DNA from: Alloyangia pacifica
GTDB taxonomy: Bacteria; Pseudomonadota; Alphaproteobacteria; Rhodobacterales; Rhodobacteraceae
NCBI RefSeq assembly: GCF_900116195.1
Contig: NZ_FOZW01000020.1
Coordinates: 1 to 53,769, forward strand
Direction of reading: 5' to 3'
Length of the DNA: 53,769 nucleotides
The position numbers and the translations under genes are program-made. Below the pieces are notes generated by a model that was not told where the DNA came from, did not search any database, and was given only the letters and a program-made list of their open reading frames with translations. Every line of letters starts with the position of its first letter. The first letter of the stretch is position 1. Shown here one piece after another: positions 25,518-34,648 of the stretch.

Positions 25518-26945
25518 ATGGAAACGCGCAGCTACGTCCGGCTCGATGCCGTTGGGCTGGCCGGCGGCCTGCGGGCCGGGCGGCTCTGCGGGAATGCGGT
25601 CTTGGCCGCCGCGCGTCGCCGCATGGCCGAGGTCGACCCTGGGCTGCAGGCAATCTGCGAACACTTCGATCCTCCGTTGCGCGCAGAGGTGGCCAGCTCT
25701 GATCAGCCGGCCGGTCCGTTGACCGGTGCGCTGGCGGGCGTGCCGATGCTGATCAAGGATCTGCATTGCGCGGTGGCGGGCCGCCCCACCGCCAACGGCA
25801 GCGGCTTTCCGGCTGCGCCGGCGGCGCAGAACAGCACCGTGGTCGACCGCTATCTGCACGCCGGGGCCGTATTGCTGGGCCGGAGCCACAGCCCCGAGCT
25901 GGGCGGCACCTCGGGGTGCGAAAGCCGGCACCAACGGCTTTCGACCCGCAATCCCTATGCGCCGGGCCTGTCCTCTGGTGGGTCGAGCGGCGGTGCCGCC
26001 GTGGCCGTGGCTACCGGGATCGTGCCGATCGCCCACGCCAGCGACGCGGGCGGCTCGATCATCATTCCGGCCGCACTTTGCGGGCTCGTCGGGCTGAAGC
26101 CGAGCCATGGGCTCGTGCCGCTTGGCCCCGAACGCATCGAAGGGGCCGGGGGCATGGCTGCGCAAAACGCGCTCACCCGCACCGCGGCCGACGCGGCGCT
26201 GGCCCTCGCAGTGGCCGCCAACCGGCCCGATCTCGCCACCCCCGCGCCGCTTGCCGGACGCCCGCGCATCGGTCTGGTGCTGCAGGCCGCCGATGGCGGC
26301 GCAACCTGCGATGCGATTGCGGGGCGGCTCGCGGCTCTTGCGGAGCGGCTGGCGGCGCTGGGGCTGGACGTGGCCGAAACGCGCCTGCCGCCGATCACGC
26401 CGGAGCTCTCCGAGGCCGAGCGCAGGGTGCGTCTGGCTTCTCTCGCCGCCACCGTCGCCGCGATGGAGCAGGCCGCCGGGCTGTCCGCCCTGCCGGGGCA
26501 TTTCGAACCCGCAACCTGGGCGCGGATTGAGGCCGGTCGCAAGGTGACCGGCGCCGACGTGCTGGCGGCGCGCGAGACCATCCTGGCCTACCGAGACCGC
26601 GTCCTTGCCTGCTTTGCAACCTACGATCTGCTGCTCAGCCCGGCGCTCAACGCCGCCGCCCCGGAACCGGGGACGCTGTCGCTGATGCGCCCGGATCATG
26701 AGACCGGACCGCGCAACCGCGACTACACCTGCTTTGCGCGACCCTGGAACCTGACGGGCTTTCCGAGCCTGTCGCTGCCGCTGATCCGCGACCCGCGGAA
26801 CCGCCCCGAGGGCGCGCTCTTCGCTGCCGCGCCGGGGAGTGACGCGCTTTTGCTCTCGCTGGCGGCCTGGGCCGAAGCCAGCATCGGCTGGCAGCATGAC
26901 CACCTGACCACAGTCTACCAGTCCCAAAGAAAGAGTTCTCCATGA
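25518..26945 (+). CDS. Amidase-signature family hydrolase
   Basis: 475 aa, Ser-cisSer-Lys amidase. Catalytic K80 lies in MLIKDLHC, cis-Ser S156 in GGSSGG, nucleophile S180 in [11 protein letters not shown]; spacing (76 and 24) matches the family. It hydrolyses an amide to acid and amine or ammonia. The start at 25518 has a cagga site at good spacing; an upstream GTG at 25494 adds 8 residues. It overlaps the SDR start by ATGA. In context it may cut the open-chain amide made by HyuAB. GatA is excluded by the catabolic operon and absence of gatB/C. Confidence 0.92.
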   Translation: METRSYVRLDAVGLAGGLRAGRLCGNAVLAAARRRMAEVDPGLQAICEHFDPPLRAEVASSDQPAGPLTGALAGVPMLIKDLHCAVAGRPTANGSGFPAAPAAQNSTVVDRYLHAGAVLLGRSHSPELGGTSGCESRHQRLSTRNPYAPGLSSGGSSGGAAVAVATGIVPIAHASDAGGSIIIPAALCGLVGLKPSHGLVPLGPERIEGAGGMAAQNALTRTAADAALALAVAANRPDLATPAPLAGRPRIGLVLQAADGGATCDAIAGRLAALAERLAALGLDVAETRLPPITPELSEAERRVRLASLAATVAAMEQAAGLSALPGHFEPATWARIEAGRKVTGADVLAARETILAYRDRVLACFATYDLLLSPALNAAAPEPGTLSLMRPDHETGPRNRDYTCFARPWNLTGFPSLSLPLIRDPRNRPEGALFAAAPGSDALLLSLAAWAEASIGWQHDHLTTVYQSQRKSSP

Positions 26946-27691
26946 CCCGCGTTCTTATCGCCGGCGGCGCAACCGGAATCGGTGCCGCAGCTGCTTTGGC
27001 TTTTCTCGAACAGGGCGCGACGGTCACCGTCTGCGATCTCAACGCCGAGGGGCTGGCCGCACTCGAGACCGCTGCGGCGGAGAAGCCCGGCACGCTTCGG
27101 ACCCGCGTGCTCGATCTTGCCGAGCCGGCCTCGCCAGCACGGGCAGTGGATTTCGCGGTTGAGGCGCAGGGCGGCATCGACTGCCTGTTCGTCAATGCCG
27201 GGCTGATGCTTTCCGCGGATCTGGAACATTGGACCGCCGAGATGTGGGAGCGGTCGATCGCGGTGAACCTGTCGCTGCCGATGTTCCTCACCCAGGCCGC
27301 GGTGCCGCATCTGCGCGCATCGGACAACCCGTCGGTGATCTTCACCTCGTCCACTGGCGGCCTGCGCGGTCATGCGGGAATGCCGGCCTACCATGCCACG
27401 AAGGCCGGGGTGATCGGGCTGGTGCGCGCGCTGGCCGACGAGCTTGGGCCGTGCGGGATCCGGGTCAACGCCTTGCTGCCGGGCTGGGTGGATACGCCGT
27501 TCAACGATACCTTCTGGGAGCATCAAGAGGACCCGGCGGAGGTGCGCCGCAAGATCGAAAGCGGCATCCCCATGCGTCGCCACGGCACCCCGGAGGAGCT
27601 CGCGGGAAGCGTGCTCTATCTCGCCTCCCCGGCCGCCCGCTACGTCACCGGGACGCAGCTGGTGGTTGATGGCGGCTATACCGCAGTCTGA
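26942..27691 (+). CDS. Short-chain dehydrogenase/reductase
   Basis: 249-aa classical SDR. The cofactor motif GGATGIG lies at residues 8-14. D32 after the second strand suggests NAD preference. NAG at 85-87, catalytic S136/S137, Y150 and K154 (YHATK) are in place, and the C-terminal VTGTQLVVDGGYTAV is typical. It should oxidise an alcohol to a ketone or the reverse, for instance the product of P450 hydroxylation. Tightly coupled to amidase before and the GGT-like gene after (12 bases). Confidence 0.93.
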   Translation: MTRVLIAGGATGIGAAAALAFLEQGATVTVCDLNAEGLAALETAAAEKPGTLRTRVLDLAEPASPARAVDFAVEAQGGIDCLFVNAGLMLSADLEHWTAEMWERSIAVNLSLPMFLTQAAVPHLRASDNPSVIFTSSTGGLRGHAGMPAYHATKAGVIGLVRALADELGPCGIRVNALLPGWVDTPFNDTFWEHQEDPAEVRRKIESGIPMRRHGTPEELAGSVLYLASPAARYVTGTQLVVDGGYTAV

Positions 27692-27703
27692 AGGAGCGTT
27701 CGA

Positions 27704-29185
27704 ATGTTCACCCTTGCCGACCCGTTCTCGTCGCCGCTCCGTCCCGTCATGGAGGGTCGGCGCGGCGCGATCTCCTGTGAGAACCCCTTGGCCGCCGCGG
27801 CCGGGCTGCGCGCCTTCGAACGCGGCGGCGGGGCCGCGGATGCGCTGATCTCGGCGCAGGCGGTGCTGGCGGTGATCTCGCCGGATGCCTGCGGACTTGG
27901 GGGAGACATGCTGGCGCTCGTGCACGCGGCTGGCGGCGACGTTACCGCGATCAACGGCACTGGCTGCGCGCCGGCGGGCTGGGCCGGAGAGCCCATCGAA
28001 GGCGCCAACGCGATCACCGTGCCGGGCCTGGTCGGCGCCTGGACAAGCCTTCACGCAGGGCATGGCACGCTGCCTCTGGCCGAGCTGCTCGCCCCGGCCA
28101 TCGCGCTGGCCGAAGAGGGGTTCCGGGTGACCTCCTACCTCGCCGGAGCGCTGGTCGCGCAGCGAGATCGGCTGCTGGCGGGCGGGGCCGAGAGCTGGCC
28201 GCTCTTCGACCGCAAAAAGGGCGATCTGGTTCGCTTGCCGGAGCTTGCCGCGCTGCTGCGCGCAGTGGCGGATCGCGGCGCAACCGCGTTCTATGAGGGG
28301 GAAATTGCGCAGGCGGTGGAGCGCGCGGTGAGACCGCTTGGCGGGACCCTGAGGGCCTCTGACCTGGCGGCGCATGAGACCGTGGTGAGCGCGCCGAACA
28401 GCACCAGCTGGGCGGGGCTCACGGTGATGACACAGCCGCCGATGACGCAGGGCATCTTGCTGAACATGTCCCTCGCGGCGCTCGAAGCCGCGTCGCCGGA
28501 GGCCGGCCGCGCGATGGACCACGCCGGAATCGAGCTCACCGAGGCCGCCTTCGCCTATCGCGCGCGGGCTGGCGCAGGCATGGCACTGATGTCCGAGGCG
28601 CTGACCTATGATCCCGAGCGGGCCCTGCACCGCGGCGGACCGCGCGCTTACCTGCACACCGCGGGCGTGGCCTGCGCCGATGCCGACGGATGCGTGGTCT
28701 CGTCGCTGGTCAGCGTCTTCGACGATTTCGGAAGCGCGGTCTACGTCCCCGAGGGTGGCTTCACGCTCAACAACCGCGCCGCGGGCTTTGGCCCTGCGCC
28801 GAATGACGCCGCCGCTGGAAAACGACCGGTGCATACGCTCGCGCCGGCCCTGCTGACCGGCCCGGACGGGTCCGTCTGGGCCCTGGCCACCCCTGGTGCC
28901 GACGGGCAGGTGCAGACCTTGCTGCAGGTGCTGTCCCGGGCACGGCTTGCGGGCGAAGATCTCGCCGCAGCGGTGGCAGCGCCGCGATGGAGGTCTGAGA
29001 ACGGGCAACTTCTGATCGAAGAGTCGCACCCGGAAATCGAGGCGCTCCGCGCCCTCGGTCACGCCTTGAAGGTCCTTCCCGCCGGCGATCTGCGCTTCGG
29101 CGCGGTCGTTGCGGCGGGGCTGCACGACGGCAGCCCGCGCGCCCTGGCCGACTGGCGTCGGCTGACAACGGCGGGCGTGGCCTAG
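27704..29185 (+). CDS. Gamma-glutamyltransferase-like Ntn hydrolase with altered active site
   Basis: 493-aa member of the GGT family, which self-cleaves to expose an N-terminal threonine. By alignment of HTAGVACADADG with TTHYSVVDKDG the nucleophile is T319, but the following conserved Thr-His is Ala-Gly. The downstream Ser-Ser substrate pair (KRPxSSMSPT in typical enzymes) reads KRPVHTLAPA, and GSPGG reads ATPGADG. No signal peptide is visible, unlike the periplasmic E. coli enzyme, so it is probably cytoplasmic. It may hydrolyse a gamma-glutamyl or other acyl amide rather than glutathione. Last gene of the operon. Confidence 0.88.
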   Translation: MFTLADPFSSPLRPVMEGRRGAISCENPLAAAAGLRAFERGGGAADALISAQAVLAVISPDACGLGGDMLALVHAAGGDVTAINGTGCAPAGWAGEPIEGANAITVPGLVGAWTSLHAGHGTLPLAELLAPAIALAEEGFRVTSYLAGALVAQRDRLLAGGAESWPLFDRKKGDLVRLPELAALLRAVADRGATAFYEGEIAQAVERAVRPLGGTLRASDLAAHETVVSAPNSTSWAGLTVMTQPPMTQGILLNMSLAALEAASPEAGRAMDHAGIELTEAAFAYRARAGAGMALMSEALTYDPERALHRGGPRAYLHTAGVACADADGCVVSSLVSVFDDFGSAVYVPEGGFTLNNRAAGFGPAPNDAAAGKRPVHTLAPALLTGPDGSVWALATPGADGQVQTLLQVLSRARLAGEDLAAAVAAPRWRSENGQLLIEESHPEIEALRALGHALKVLPAGDLRFGAVVAAGLHDGSPRALADWRRLTTAGVA

Positions 29186-29468
29186 GAAGCGTCATGCCCC
29201 GACGGTGTGAGGTGCCCTTGGGACCGGTGTCGGCGTGGCCTTGGACGAGGCGGCCAGTGAACAAACAGGTGCCGGACGGTGGGCGTTCGCGGTGCCTCTT
29301 CTTTGGCCGAAAGAGCTTGGAAGATCCAAGCGCGGCGCTGAAGCGGGTTGAGCCAACGGATCCAACGCCCTGTCGATCATGGTGGTCCGGCCCTGGTGCA
29401 GTGGTCCACCCACCAAGCGTGAAACCCGGTAGGATTGCGGCGCACGGGAGCACTAGGGAAGAGCGGGA
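29186..29468. other. Non-coding flank of the IS3 remnant
   Basis: 283 bases between the GGT-like stop and the IS3 orfA remnant. Only short frames without protein-like features. It may include the left part of the decayed element; no terminal inverted repeat or target duplication could be identified. Confidence 0.4.
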
Positions 29469-29850
29469 ATGCGAGAGAAGCCAGAAGACATTGTCATCGA
29501 GCTTCGACCGGTCGCGGGCTGCATGCTCAGGGCCTGTCAATTGCCGATACGGTGCGGACTATCGGGATATCGCGGCATATGTTCTCCCGGTGGCGGAAGC
29601 AGCATGGCGGGATGAACCCGGCTCAGCCGTCGCGCCCCAAGGAGTTCGAGAAGGAGGCCCTGAGGCTGCAACGCGCGGTGTCTGACCTGACACTCGAGAA
29701 GCTGGTCCGGACGGAGGCGGAACGGGCGGAGCCCCCAAGCCCTTCGGGCCTCCGGGCGCCGGGCCTGCCGGGTGCCCGGCCAGTATCGCGCCGCGCAGCG
29801 AAGGTCGCCACAGGGCCGGGAGGATCGTGCCCGTGCTGCCGGTGGCCGTG
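29469..29850 (+). pseudogene. Decayed IS3-family transposase (orfA frameshifted, orfB fragment)
   Basis: The OrfA start MREKPEDIVIELRPVA (from 29469) changes frame near 29515-29520 and continues as GLSIADTVRTIGISRHMFSR, then RAVSDLTLEKLV, the usual OrfA helix-turn-helix and leucine-rich end. The OrfA stop is lost. A short OrfB-like piece, PGQYRAAQRRSPQGREDR, follows in a different frame near 29775-29830, then the DDE catalytic part is missing. The element cannot be active. It marks the junction between the P450 module and the LysR/CocE module. Confidence 0.75.
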
Positions 29851-30007
29851 GTCTGCGCGCTGCACAGGGTGTTTGCCCTGCACTGTCCCCGGCGCAGGCA
29901 ACATGCGAAAGCCAGCGCGGTACCCTCCTTTGTCTCTTCTTCTCTTTGGCAATACGCCCGCCGGAGGCGCTCCTGTCGGAGCTACAGGGGCGGCACAGGG
30001 CAGAGGC
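29851..30007. other. Remaining spacer between IS3 remnant and LysR gene end
   Basis: 157 bases with no recognisable coding or structural feature; together with the IS remnant and flank it forms an 822-bp stretch without an intact gene. Confidence 0.4.
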
Positions 30008-30928
30008 TTATCGATCGGCGTTTTGAGTCAACTCCTGCCACTTCTGGCAGGCGAGGGTTTCGATCTTCTCCGACATGATCTCGACCAGCTGCGAGCGACT
30101 TTGCCAGAGCGGATACATGAAGCTGTATTCCAGCTTGAGCGCCGGGGTGAACCGGCGGATGGCGATATTGGCAAGTCCCGATGCGGTCGAAACGAAAGGG
30201 TCGGCCAGACAGCAGCCCAATCCCCGGTCGACCAGCTGACACGCGATAAGACCGTTTGCCGCCTGAAACGGCGAAGACAGTTCGACTCCGCGTTCGGCGC
30301 TCAGTCTCGCCAGATGTTGGCGCAACATGGAACGGCTATGCAGCTGGATGATGCTTTGGTCCGCGAAATCGTCGAAGCTGATCTCTGCCTTCTGCGCGAG
30401 GGGATTGTCCTTCGGGACGATGGCCATTGGTTCGACCGTCAGGAAGGTGCGGGTCTCGAACGAGGGGTGGGCCGGTGCCGCCACGATGACACCGAGGTCG
30501 AAGATCTCGGTGCTCATCCAGCTTTCGATTCCAAGGTGCAGGCGGGATTCGATCTGGGCGGAGTCGAGCTGCCCTGAAAAAGTCAGATCTGCCACTGCAT
30601 CGGTCACGACCGCATTTGTGATGAAGGGCGTCGTGAGAATTCTCAGGTGCTTCGTTTCCTTCTCCCGCATCTGTTTCGCAAGGTAGCGCAGCTTGTCCAT
30701 GCCCTGCACGACGCCCTCGGCTTCCTCGTAGAAACGGCGTCCTTCGCGGGTCAGTGTCGGAGGTCTTGTATTCCGAAGAAACAGTGTGAAACCAATCTCT
30801 TCTTCGAGCTGGGCAAGGGTCCGGCTGATCTGGGGCTGGGTGCGTCTGAGACGCAGCGCCGCGTTGGAGACCGACCCGGTTTCAACGAACGCACGGAGGG
30901 CTTCGAGCCCGCGATAGAGAGATGACAT
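30008..30928 (-). CDS. LysR-family transcriptional regulator
   Basis: 306 aa. Winged helix at residues about 3-62 (YRGLEALRAFVETGSVSNAA, RRTQPQISRTLAQLEEEIGF, LFLR) and a C-terminal effector domain. ATG 30928 places the HTH at the usual distance; an upstream frame to 31075 is non-homologous. It diverges from the CocE/NonD hydrolase gene. A T-N11-A type inverted repeat lies between at 30940-30956. It probably activates the hydrolase/Dpp operon in response to a pathway compound. Confidence 0.93.
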   Translation of the reverse strand: MSSLYRGLEALRAFVETGSVSNAALRLRRTQPQISRTLAQLEEEIGFTLFLRNTRPPTLTREGRRFYEEAEGVVQGMDKLRYLAKQMREKETKHLRILTTPFITNAVVTDAVADLTFSGQLDSAQIESRLHLGIESWMSTEIFDLGVIVAAPAHPSFETRTFLTVEPMAIVPKDNPLAQKAEISFDDFADQSIIQLHSRSMLRQHLARLSAERGVELSSPFQAANGLIACQLVDRGLGCCLADPFVSTASGLANIAIRRFTPALKLEYSFMYPLWQSRSQLVEIMSEKIETLACQKWQELTQNADR

Positions 30929-30939
30929 GGCAGCCCCAA

Positions 30940-30956
30940 TATGCGGAAAACGCATA
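30940..30956. promoter_or_regulatory. LysR-type binding box
   Basis: TATGCG-gaaaa-CGCATA, perfect 6-bp arms; the inner T-GCGGAAAACGC-A fits the T-N11-A rule of LysR recognition sites. It is 12 bases upstream of the LysR start and about 97 before the hydrolase start, suiting autoregulation and divergent activation. Confidence 0.55.
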
Positions 30957-31052
30957 CAAACTGACATAGTTGGAATTTGACGTATACAGAAAACTTTCAT
31001 GACATTTGTCCAAAGCCGCCACGGATCGACCGCTGGCGGAGGAACTTCCGAG

Positions 31053-32906
31053 ATGGGACGTCGCATGCTGGACAAATTGAAAGACCGTAAAAACCTTGAT
31101 GGCGCGTGGCAGATCTCGCCGGATCGCTACATTGCCCAGCGGTCCTGCGACTTTCAGCTCGGCGCGCCGGTGTCTCAATATGTGGAGATGCGCGATGGCT
31201 GCCGCCTTGCCGTCGATATCTTTCTGCCGGAGCGCAAGGACGGCATGCCGGGGCCGGAGCGCTTTCCGACGATCACCGTTTTCACGCCCTACCGTCGGCG
31301 GTTCAAGACCAAGGAGGGCAGCACTGCGGAACCCAGCCCGAACACCGCGGCCTACCGCGACTGTTTCGTTAAATTCGGCTACGCGGTGGTCGTCATCGAT
31401 TGCCGGGGCACCGGTGCGAGTTTCGGCACGCGCAGCAGCTTCCGCTCGCCGGAAGAGCGGCTCGATACGGCGGATGTCTGCGACTGGATCGTCGCGCAGG
31501 AATGGTCAAACGGGGTGATCGGGTCGGGCGGGGTGTCCTATCTCGGCGCTCAGGCGGACTTTCTGGCCAGCACCGGGCATCCCGCGGTCAAGGCGATCGC
31601 GCCGCTGTTCTCGGTCTGGGACACCTACGCAGACAACTACTTTCCCGGGGGCATCCAGCTCAAAGCGCTGACAAAGCTCTACGACGACCTGATGATCGGG
31701 CTGGATCAGGACGACCGGGAGGTGCTCAAGGCGTTCAAGTACTGGTCTGATCCGGACTATATCGGCGCACAGCCGGTGGACGCTGATCCTGACGGCGTGC
31801 TGCTGGCAGAGGCGCTGGCCGAGCACCGCAACAACTATCGCCATACCGACTTCATGTCGGAGTTCCGTTTCCGCGAAGAGCCGCTGCCCTATGACGCGGA
31901 TTATAGCTCTGCCTCCTTCAGCCCCTACAGCTACAGCGGCGGCACGCGTTCGGACGTGGCAATCATGTCGGTCTCGGGCTGGTATGACGGTTTTGGCTAC
32001 ATGAATGGGGCGATCTCGCGCTTTCTGACCCTCAGTGACAACCCGCACCACCTTCTGATCGGGCCGTGGGATCACGGCGCGCGCGTCGATGTCTCGCCGT
32101 GGCGGCAGGCGGTCGAGCCGGACTTCGACATCCTCGCGGAAGTCCTGAGGTTCTTCGATACCTATCTTCTGGGTATGGATACCGGGCTGCGGGACGAAGC
32201 CCCGGTGCATTATTACGCGATGCACGCCGAGGAATGGCGCTCCGCCGCGGTCTGGCCGCCGGCCGACACCGATCACGTGCTGAACCTGTCGGTCGACAAT
32301 GCGCTCAGCGAGACCGCGGCTGTGGCGGGCGACGACATGTATCAGGTCGATTTCAACATCGGGACGGGCAATGAAACCCGCTACGAGCGCATCGCTGCCG
32401 TCGACTCGCGGGATTACTACTGTGACTGGCAGGGCCGCGGCGACCGGATGCTGTCGTTCACCAGCGCCCCGCTGGCCGCGCCGAGCGAAATCGCGGGGCA
32501 TGTGATCGCCGAGCTCTGGATGCAATCAAGCCAACCCGACGCGGCGCTGTTTCTCTACCTGACCGAGGTCGAGGCTGACGGCACCGAGCGCTATGTGACC
32601 GAAGCGCTGCTGCGCGCCATCCACCGCAAGGTGCAAGAGGCCCCCGCCAGCTACCGCACGTCCTGGCCGTTCCAGAGCTTCCGTCGGGAAGATGCGGCAC
32701 CGCTGCCGGTCGGGGAATTCGAGAAGCTGCAGCTGGCCTTTTCGCCTACGGCCTGGCGCTTCTCCGAGGGCAGCCGTATCCGTTTGTCGATCGCAGGCGC
32801 GGACGATGACCATTGCGCGCAGGTCCCGCACGGACGCCCGCCGCTGCTGACCTTCGCACGGGGAGAGGCGATGCCTTCGCGGATCATACTTCCGGTCAAG
32901 CAATAA
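31053..32906 (+). CDS. CocE/NonD-family alpha/beta hydrolase
   Basis: 617-aa serine hydrolase of the cocaine-esterase/X-Pro dipeptidyl-peptidase (S15-like) family. Nucleophile S162 in GGVSYLG; the acid lies probably in the GWYDGFGYMNG region, and the histidine in GPWDHGAR. Preceding DCRGTGASFG forms the oxyanion-side loop. The C-terminal jelly-roll (about 400-617; ELWMQSSQPDAALFLYLTEV, RIRLSIAGADDDH) is present. The start at 31053 follows ggagga at ideal spacing; an ATG at 30999 adds 18 residues. No signal peptide, so it acts on an imported ester, amide or peptide, fitting the Dpp importer directly downstream. Confidence 0.9.
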   Translation: MGRRMLDKLKDRKNLDGAWQISPDRYIAQRSCDFQLGAPVSQYVEMRDGCRLAVDIFLPERKDGMPGPERFPTITVFTPYRRRFKTKEGSTAEPSPNTAAYRDCFVKFGYAVVVIDCRGTGASFGTRSSFRSPEERLDTADVCDWIVAQEWSNGVIGSGGVSYLGAQADFLASTGHPAVKAIAPLFSVWDTYADNYFPGGIQLKALTKLYDDLMIGLDQDDREVLKAFKYWSDPDYIGAQPVDADPDGVLLAEALAEHRNNYRHTDFMSEFRFREEPLPYDADYSSASFSPYSYSGGTRSDVAIMSVSGWYDGFGYMNGAISRFLTLSDNPHHLLIGPWDHGARVDVSPWRQAVEPDFDILAEVLRFFDTYLLGMDTGLRDEAPVHYYAMHAEEWRSAAVWPPADTDHVLNLSVDNALSETAAVAGDDMYQVDFNIGTGNETRYERIAAVDSRDYYCDWQGRGDRMLSFTSAPLAAPSEIAGHVIAELWMQSSQPDAALFLYLTEVEADGTERYVTEALLRAIHRKVQEAPASYRTSWPFQSFRREDAAPLPVGEFEKLQLAFSPTAWRFSEGSRIRLSIAGADDDHCAQVPHGRPPLLTFARGEAMPSRIILPVKQ

Positions 32907-32968
32907 AAACCAGCGCGGCACAGCGCGTCAAAAAATATAACCAAATCAAAGACAACAGTGAGGATACT

Positions 32969-34546
32969 ATGAAAGTTGGAAATCTGGCCCTGGTGGCCGC
33001 CCTTGCGGGTCCGCTGCTTCTTGCGGGGCCGCTCGCCGCGGAGACGGTTCGCTGGGCGCGCTCGGCGGACGCGCTGACGCTCGATCCGCATGCCAACAAC
33101 GACAGCCCGACGCGCAACCTGCTGCAGCACATCTATGACACCCTCGCACTGCGCGGCAACGACGGCAAACTGGAGCCGCGGCTGGCCACCGAATGGCGCG
33201 TGCTTCCAGACGATCCCACGGTCTGGGAATTCAAGCTCCGGCAGGGCGTGACCTTCCAGGAAGGCCAGCCGCTCACCGCTGACGACGTGGTGTTCTCGCT
33301 CAATCGCATCCGCAACGAGCATTCGGCGCTCAAGGGGCTGCACAAGAATGTTGTCGAAGTGGTCGCGGTCGATGACTACACGGTACAGGTCAAGATGGAC
33401 GGGCCGCAGCCGCTTTATGTCCAGAACCTGACCAACACTTTCATCATGGATCACGAATGGTCCGAGGAGCATGATGTCCTCGAACCGCAGAACTACGAGG
33501 CCGGCGAAAGCAACTACGCTGTGCGCCATGCCAATGGCACCGGAACCTACAAGCTGGTCGAACGGGTGCCCGACGTGAAGACCGTGCTGACCTACAACCC
33601 GGAGTTCTGGGGTGAAAAGCCGGCCGTCGACGAGGTGGTCTTCACGCCGATCAAGGACAATGCGACGCGGATCGCGGCGCTGCTGTCGGGCGAAGTGGAC
33701 GTGGTGCAGGACGTCCCGGTGCAGGATATCTCTCGGCTCGAGAACAGCCCGGGCTTCCAGGTGTCGGTCGGCCCCGAGAACCGCTCGATCTTCTTCTCCT
33801 ACGATCTTGCGTCGGATGAGCTGGAAACCTCCGATGTGAAGGGCAAGAACCCCTTCAAGGAGCCCAAGGTCCGCGAAGCCATGTCGCTTGCGGTTGATCG
33901 CGACACCATCCAGCGGGTGGTGATGCGCGGCAATTCCGATCCGGCGGGAATGCCGCTGGCCCCCTTCGCGAACGGCTGGACCGAGGCGCTGAACGCTTAT
34001 CCCGCGCCGGACATCGCCCAGGCCAAGGAACTGCTCGCCGAGGGCGGATATCCCGACGGTTTCAGCGTCGCCCTGCATTGCCCCAACGACCGCTATGTCA
34101 ACGACGAGGCGATCTGCCAGGCCGTGGTCGGCATGCTCGCGCAGATTGGGATCAAGATTAACCTGATCGCCCAGCCCCGGGCGCAGCACTTTGCGCTGAT
34201 CGAGAACTGGACGACCGATTTCTACCTTCTTGGCTGGGGCGTGCCGACCTTCGACTCGCAGTACCTGTTCGACTTCCTTGTGCACACCCGCGACGGATCC
34301 TACGGCTCCTACAACGGGTCGCGCTACTCGAACCCCGAACTTGATGCGAAAATCGAGGCGCTGGCCACCGAGGCCGATCTCGAGAAGCGCGACGCGATGA
34401 TCGCCGAGATCTGGCAGTTCGTACAGGACGAGCGGATCTTCCTGACGGTCCACAATCAGGTCTTGGCCTACGCGATGCGCGACGGTCTGAATCTTGCGAT
34501 CCACCCCGAGAACCAGCCCAACATGGCGACGATCACGCTGGACTGA
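32969..34546 (+). CDS. Peptide/nickel-type ABC binding protein (family 5)
   Basis: 525 aa with signal peptide (LALVAALAGPLLLAGPLAA, cleavage near residue 24). Family 5 features are LDPHANNDSPTRNLLQHIYD, RLATEWRVLPD...TVWEFKLRQGVTFQEGQPLTADDVVFS and a late WGVPTFDSQYLFDFL segment. Mature start AETVRWARS. Belongs to the operon with the CocE-type hydrolase before and dppB, dppC and fused ATPase after. These systems take up di/oligopeptides, opines or other large solutes; the ligand is presumably what the hydrolase cuts. Confidence 0.94.
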   Translation: MKVGNLALVAALAGPLLLAGPLAAETVRWARSADALTLDPHANNDSPTRNLLQHIYDTLALRGNDGKLEPRLATEWRVLPDDPTVWEFKLRQGVTFQEGQPLTADDVVFSLNRIRNEHSALKGLHKNVVEVVAVDDYTVQVKMDGPQPLYVQNLTNTFIMDHEWSEEHDVLEPQNYEAGESNYAVRHANGTGTYKLVERVPDVKTVLTYNPEFWGEKPAVDEVVFTPIKDNATRIAALLSGEVDVVQDVPVQDISRLENSPGFQVSVGPENRSIFFSYDLASDELETSDVKGKNPFKEPKVREAMSLAVDRDTIQRVVMRGNSDPAGMPLAPFANGWTEALNAYPAPDIAQAKELLAEGGYPDGFSVALHCPNDRYVNDEAICQAVVGMLAQIGIKINLIAQPRAQHFALIENWTTDFYLLGWGVPTFDSQYLFDFLVHTRDGSYGSYNGSRYSNPELDAKIEALATEADLEKRDAMIAEIWQFVQDERIFLTVHNQVLAYAMRDGLNLAIHPENQPNMATITLD

Positions 34547-34553
34547 CGGTGCC

Positions 34554-34583
34554 GGTCCCGGCGGCCTCCGAGCCGCCGGGACC
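34554..34583 (+). other. Strong hairpin after the binding-protein gene
   Basis: Perfect 12-bp stem GGTCCCGGCGGC/GCCGCCGGGACC, 6-base loop, 7 bases after the stop codon, no T-run. Likely protects the binding-protein message 3' end or attenuates read-through into the permease genes. Confidence 0.55.
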
Positions 34584-34648
34584 ACCCCGGTCGCACAATC
34601 GTCAGCATCTCATGTCTGCGGTCAAACGCAGAGTTCACGGGGGACACA

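Noticed and set aside
22104..25653. Two very long minus-strand frames opposite hyuB, P450 and ferredoxin
   Set aside because: Shadows of genes with unmistakable active sites on plus; no motifs on minus.
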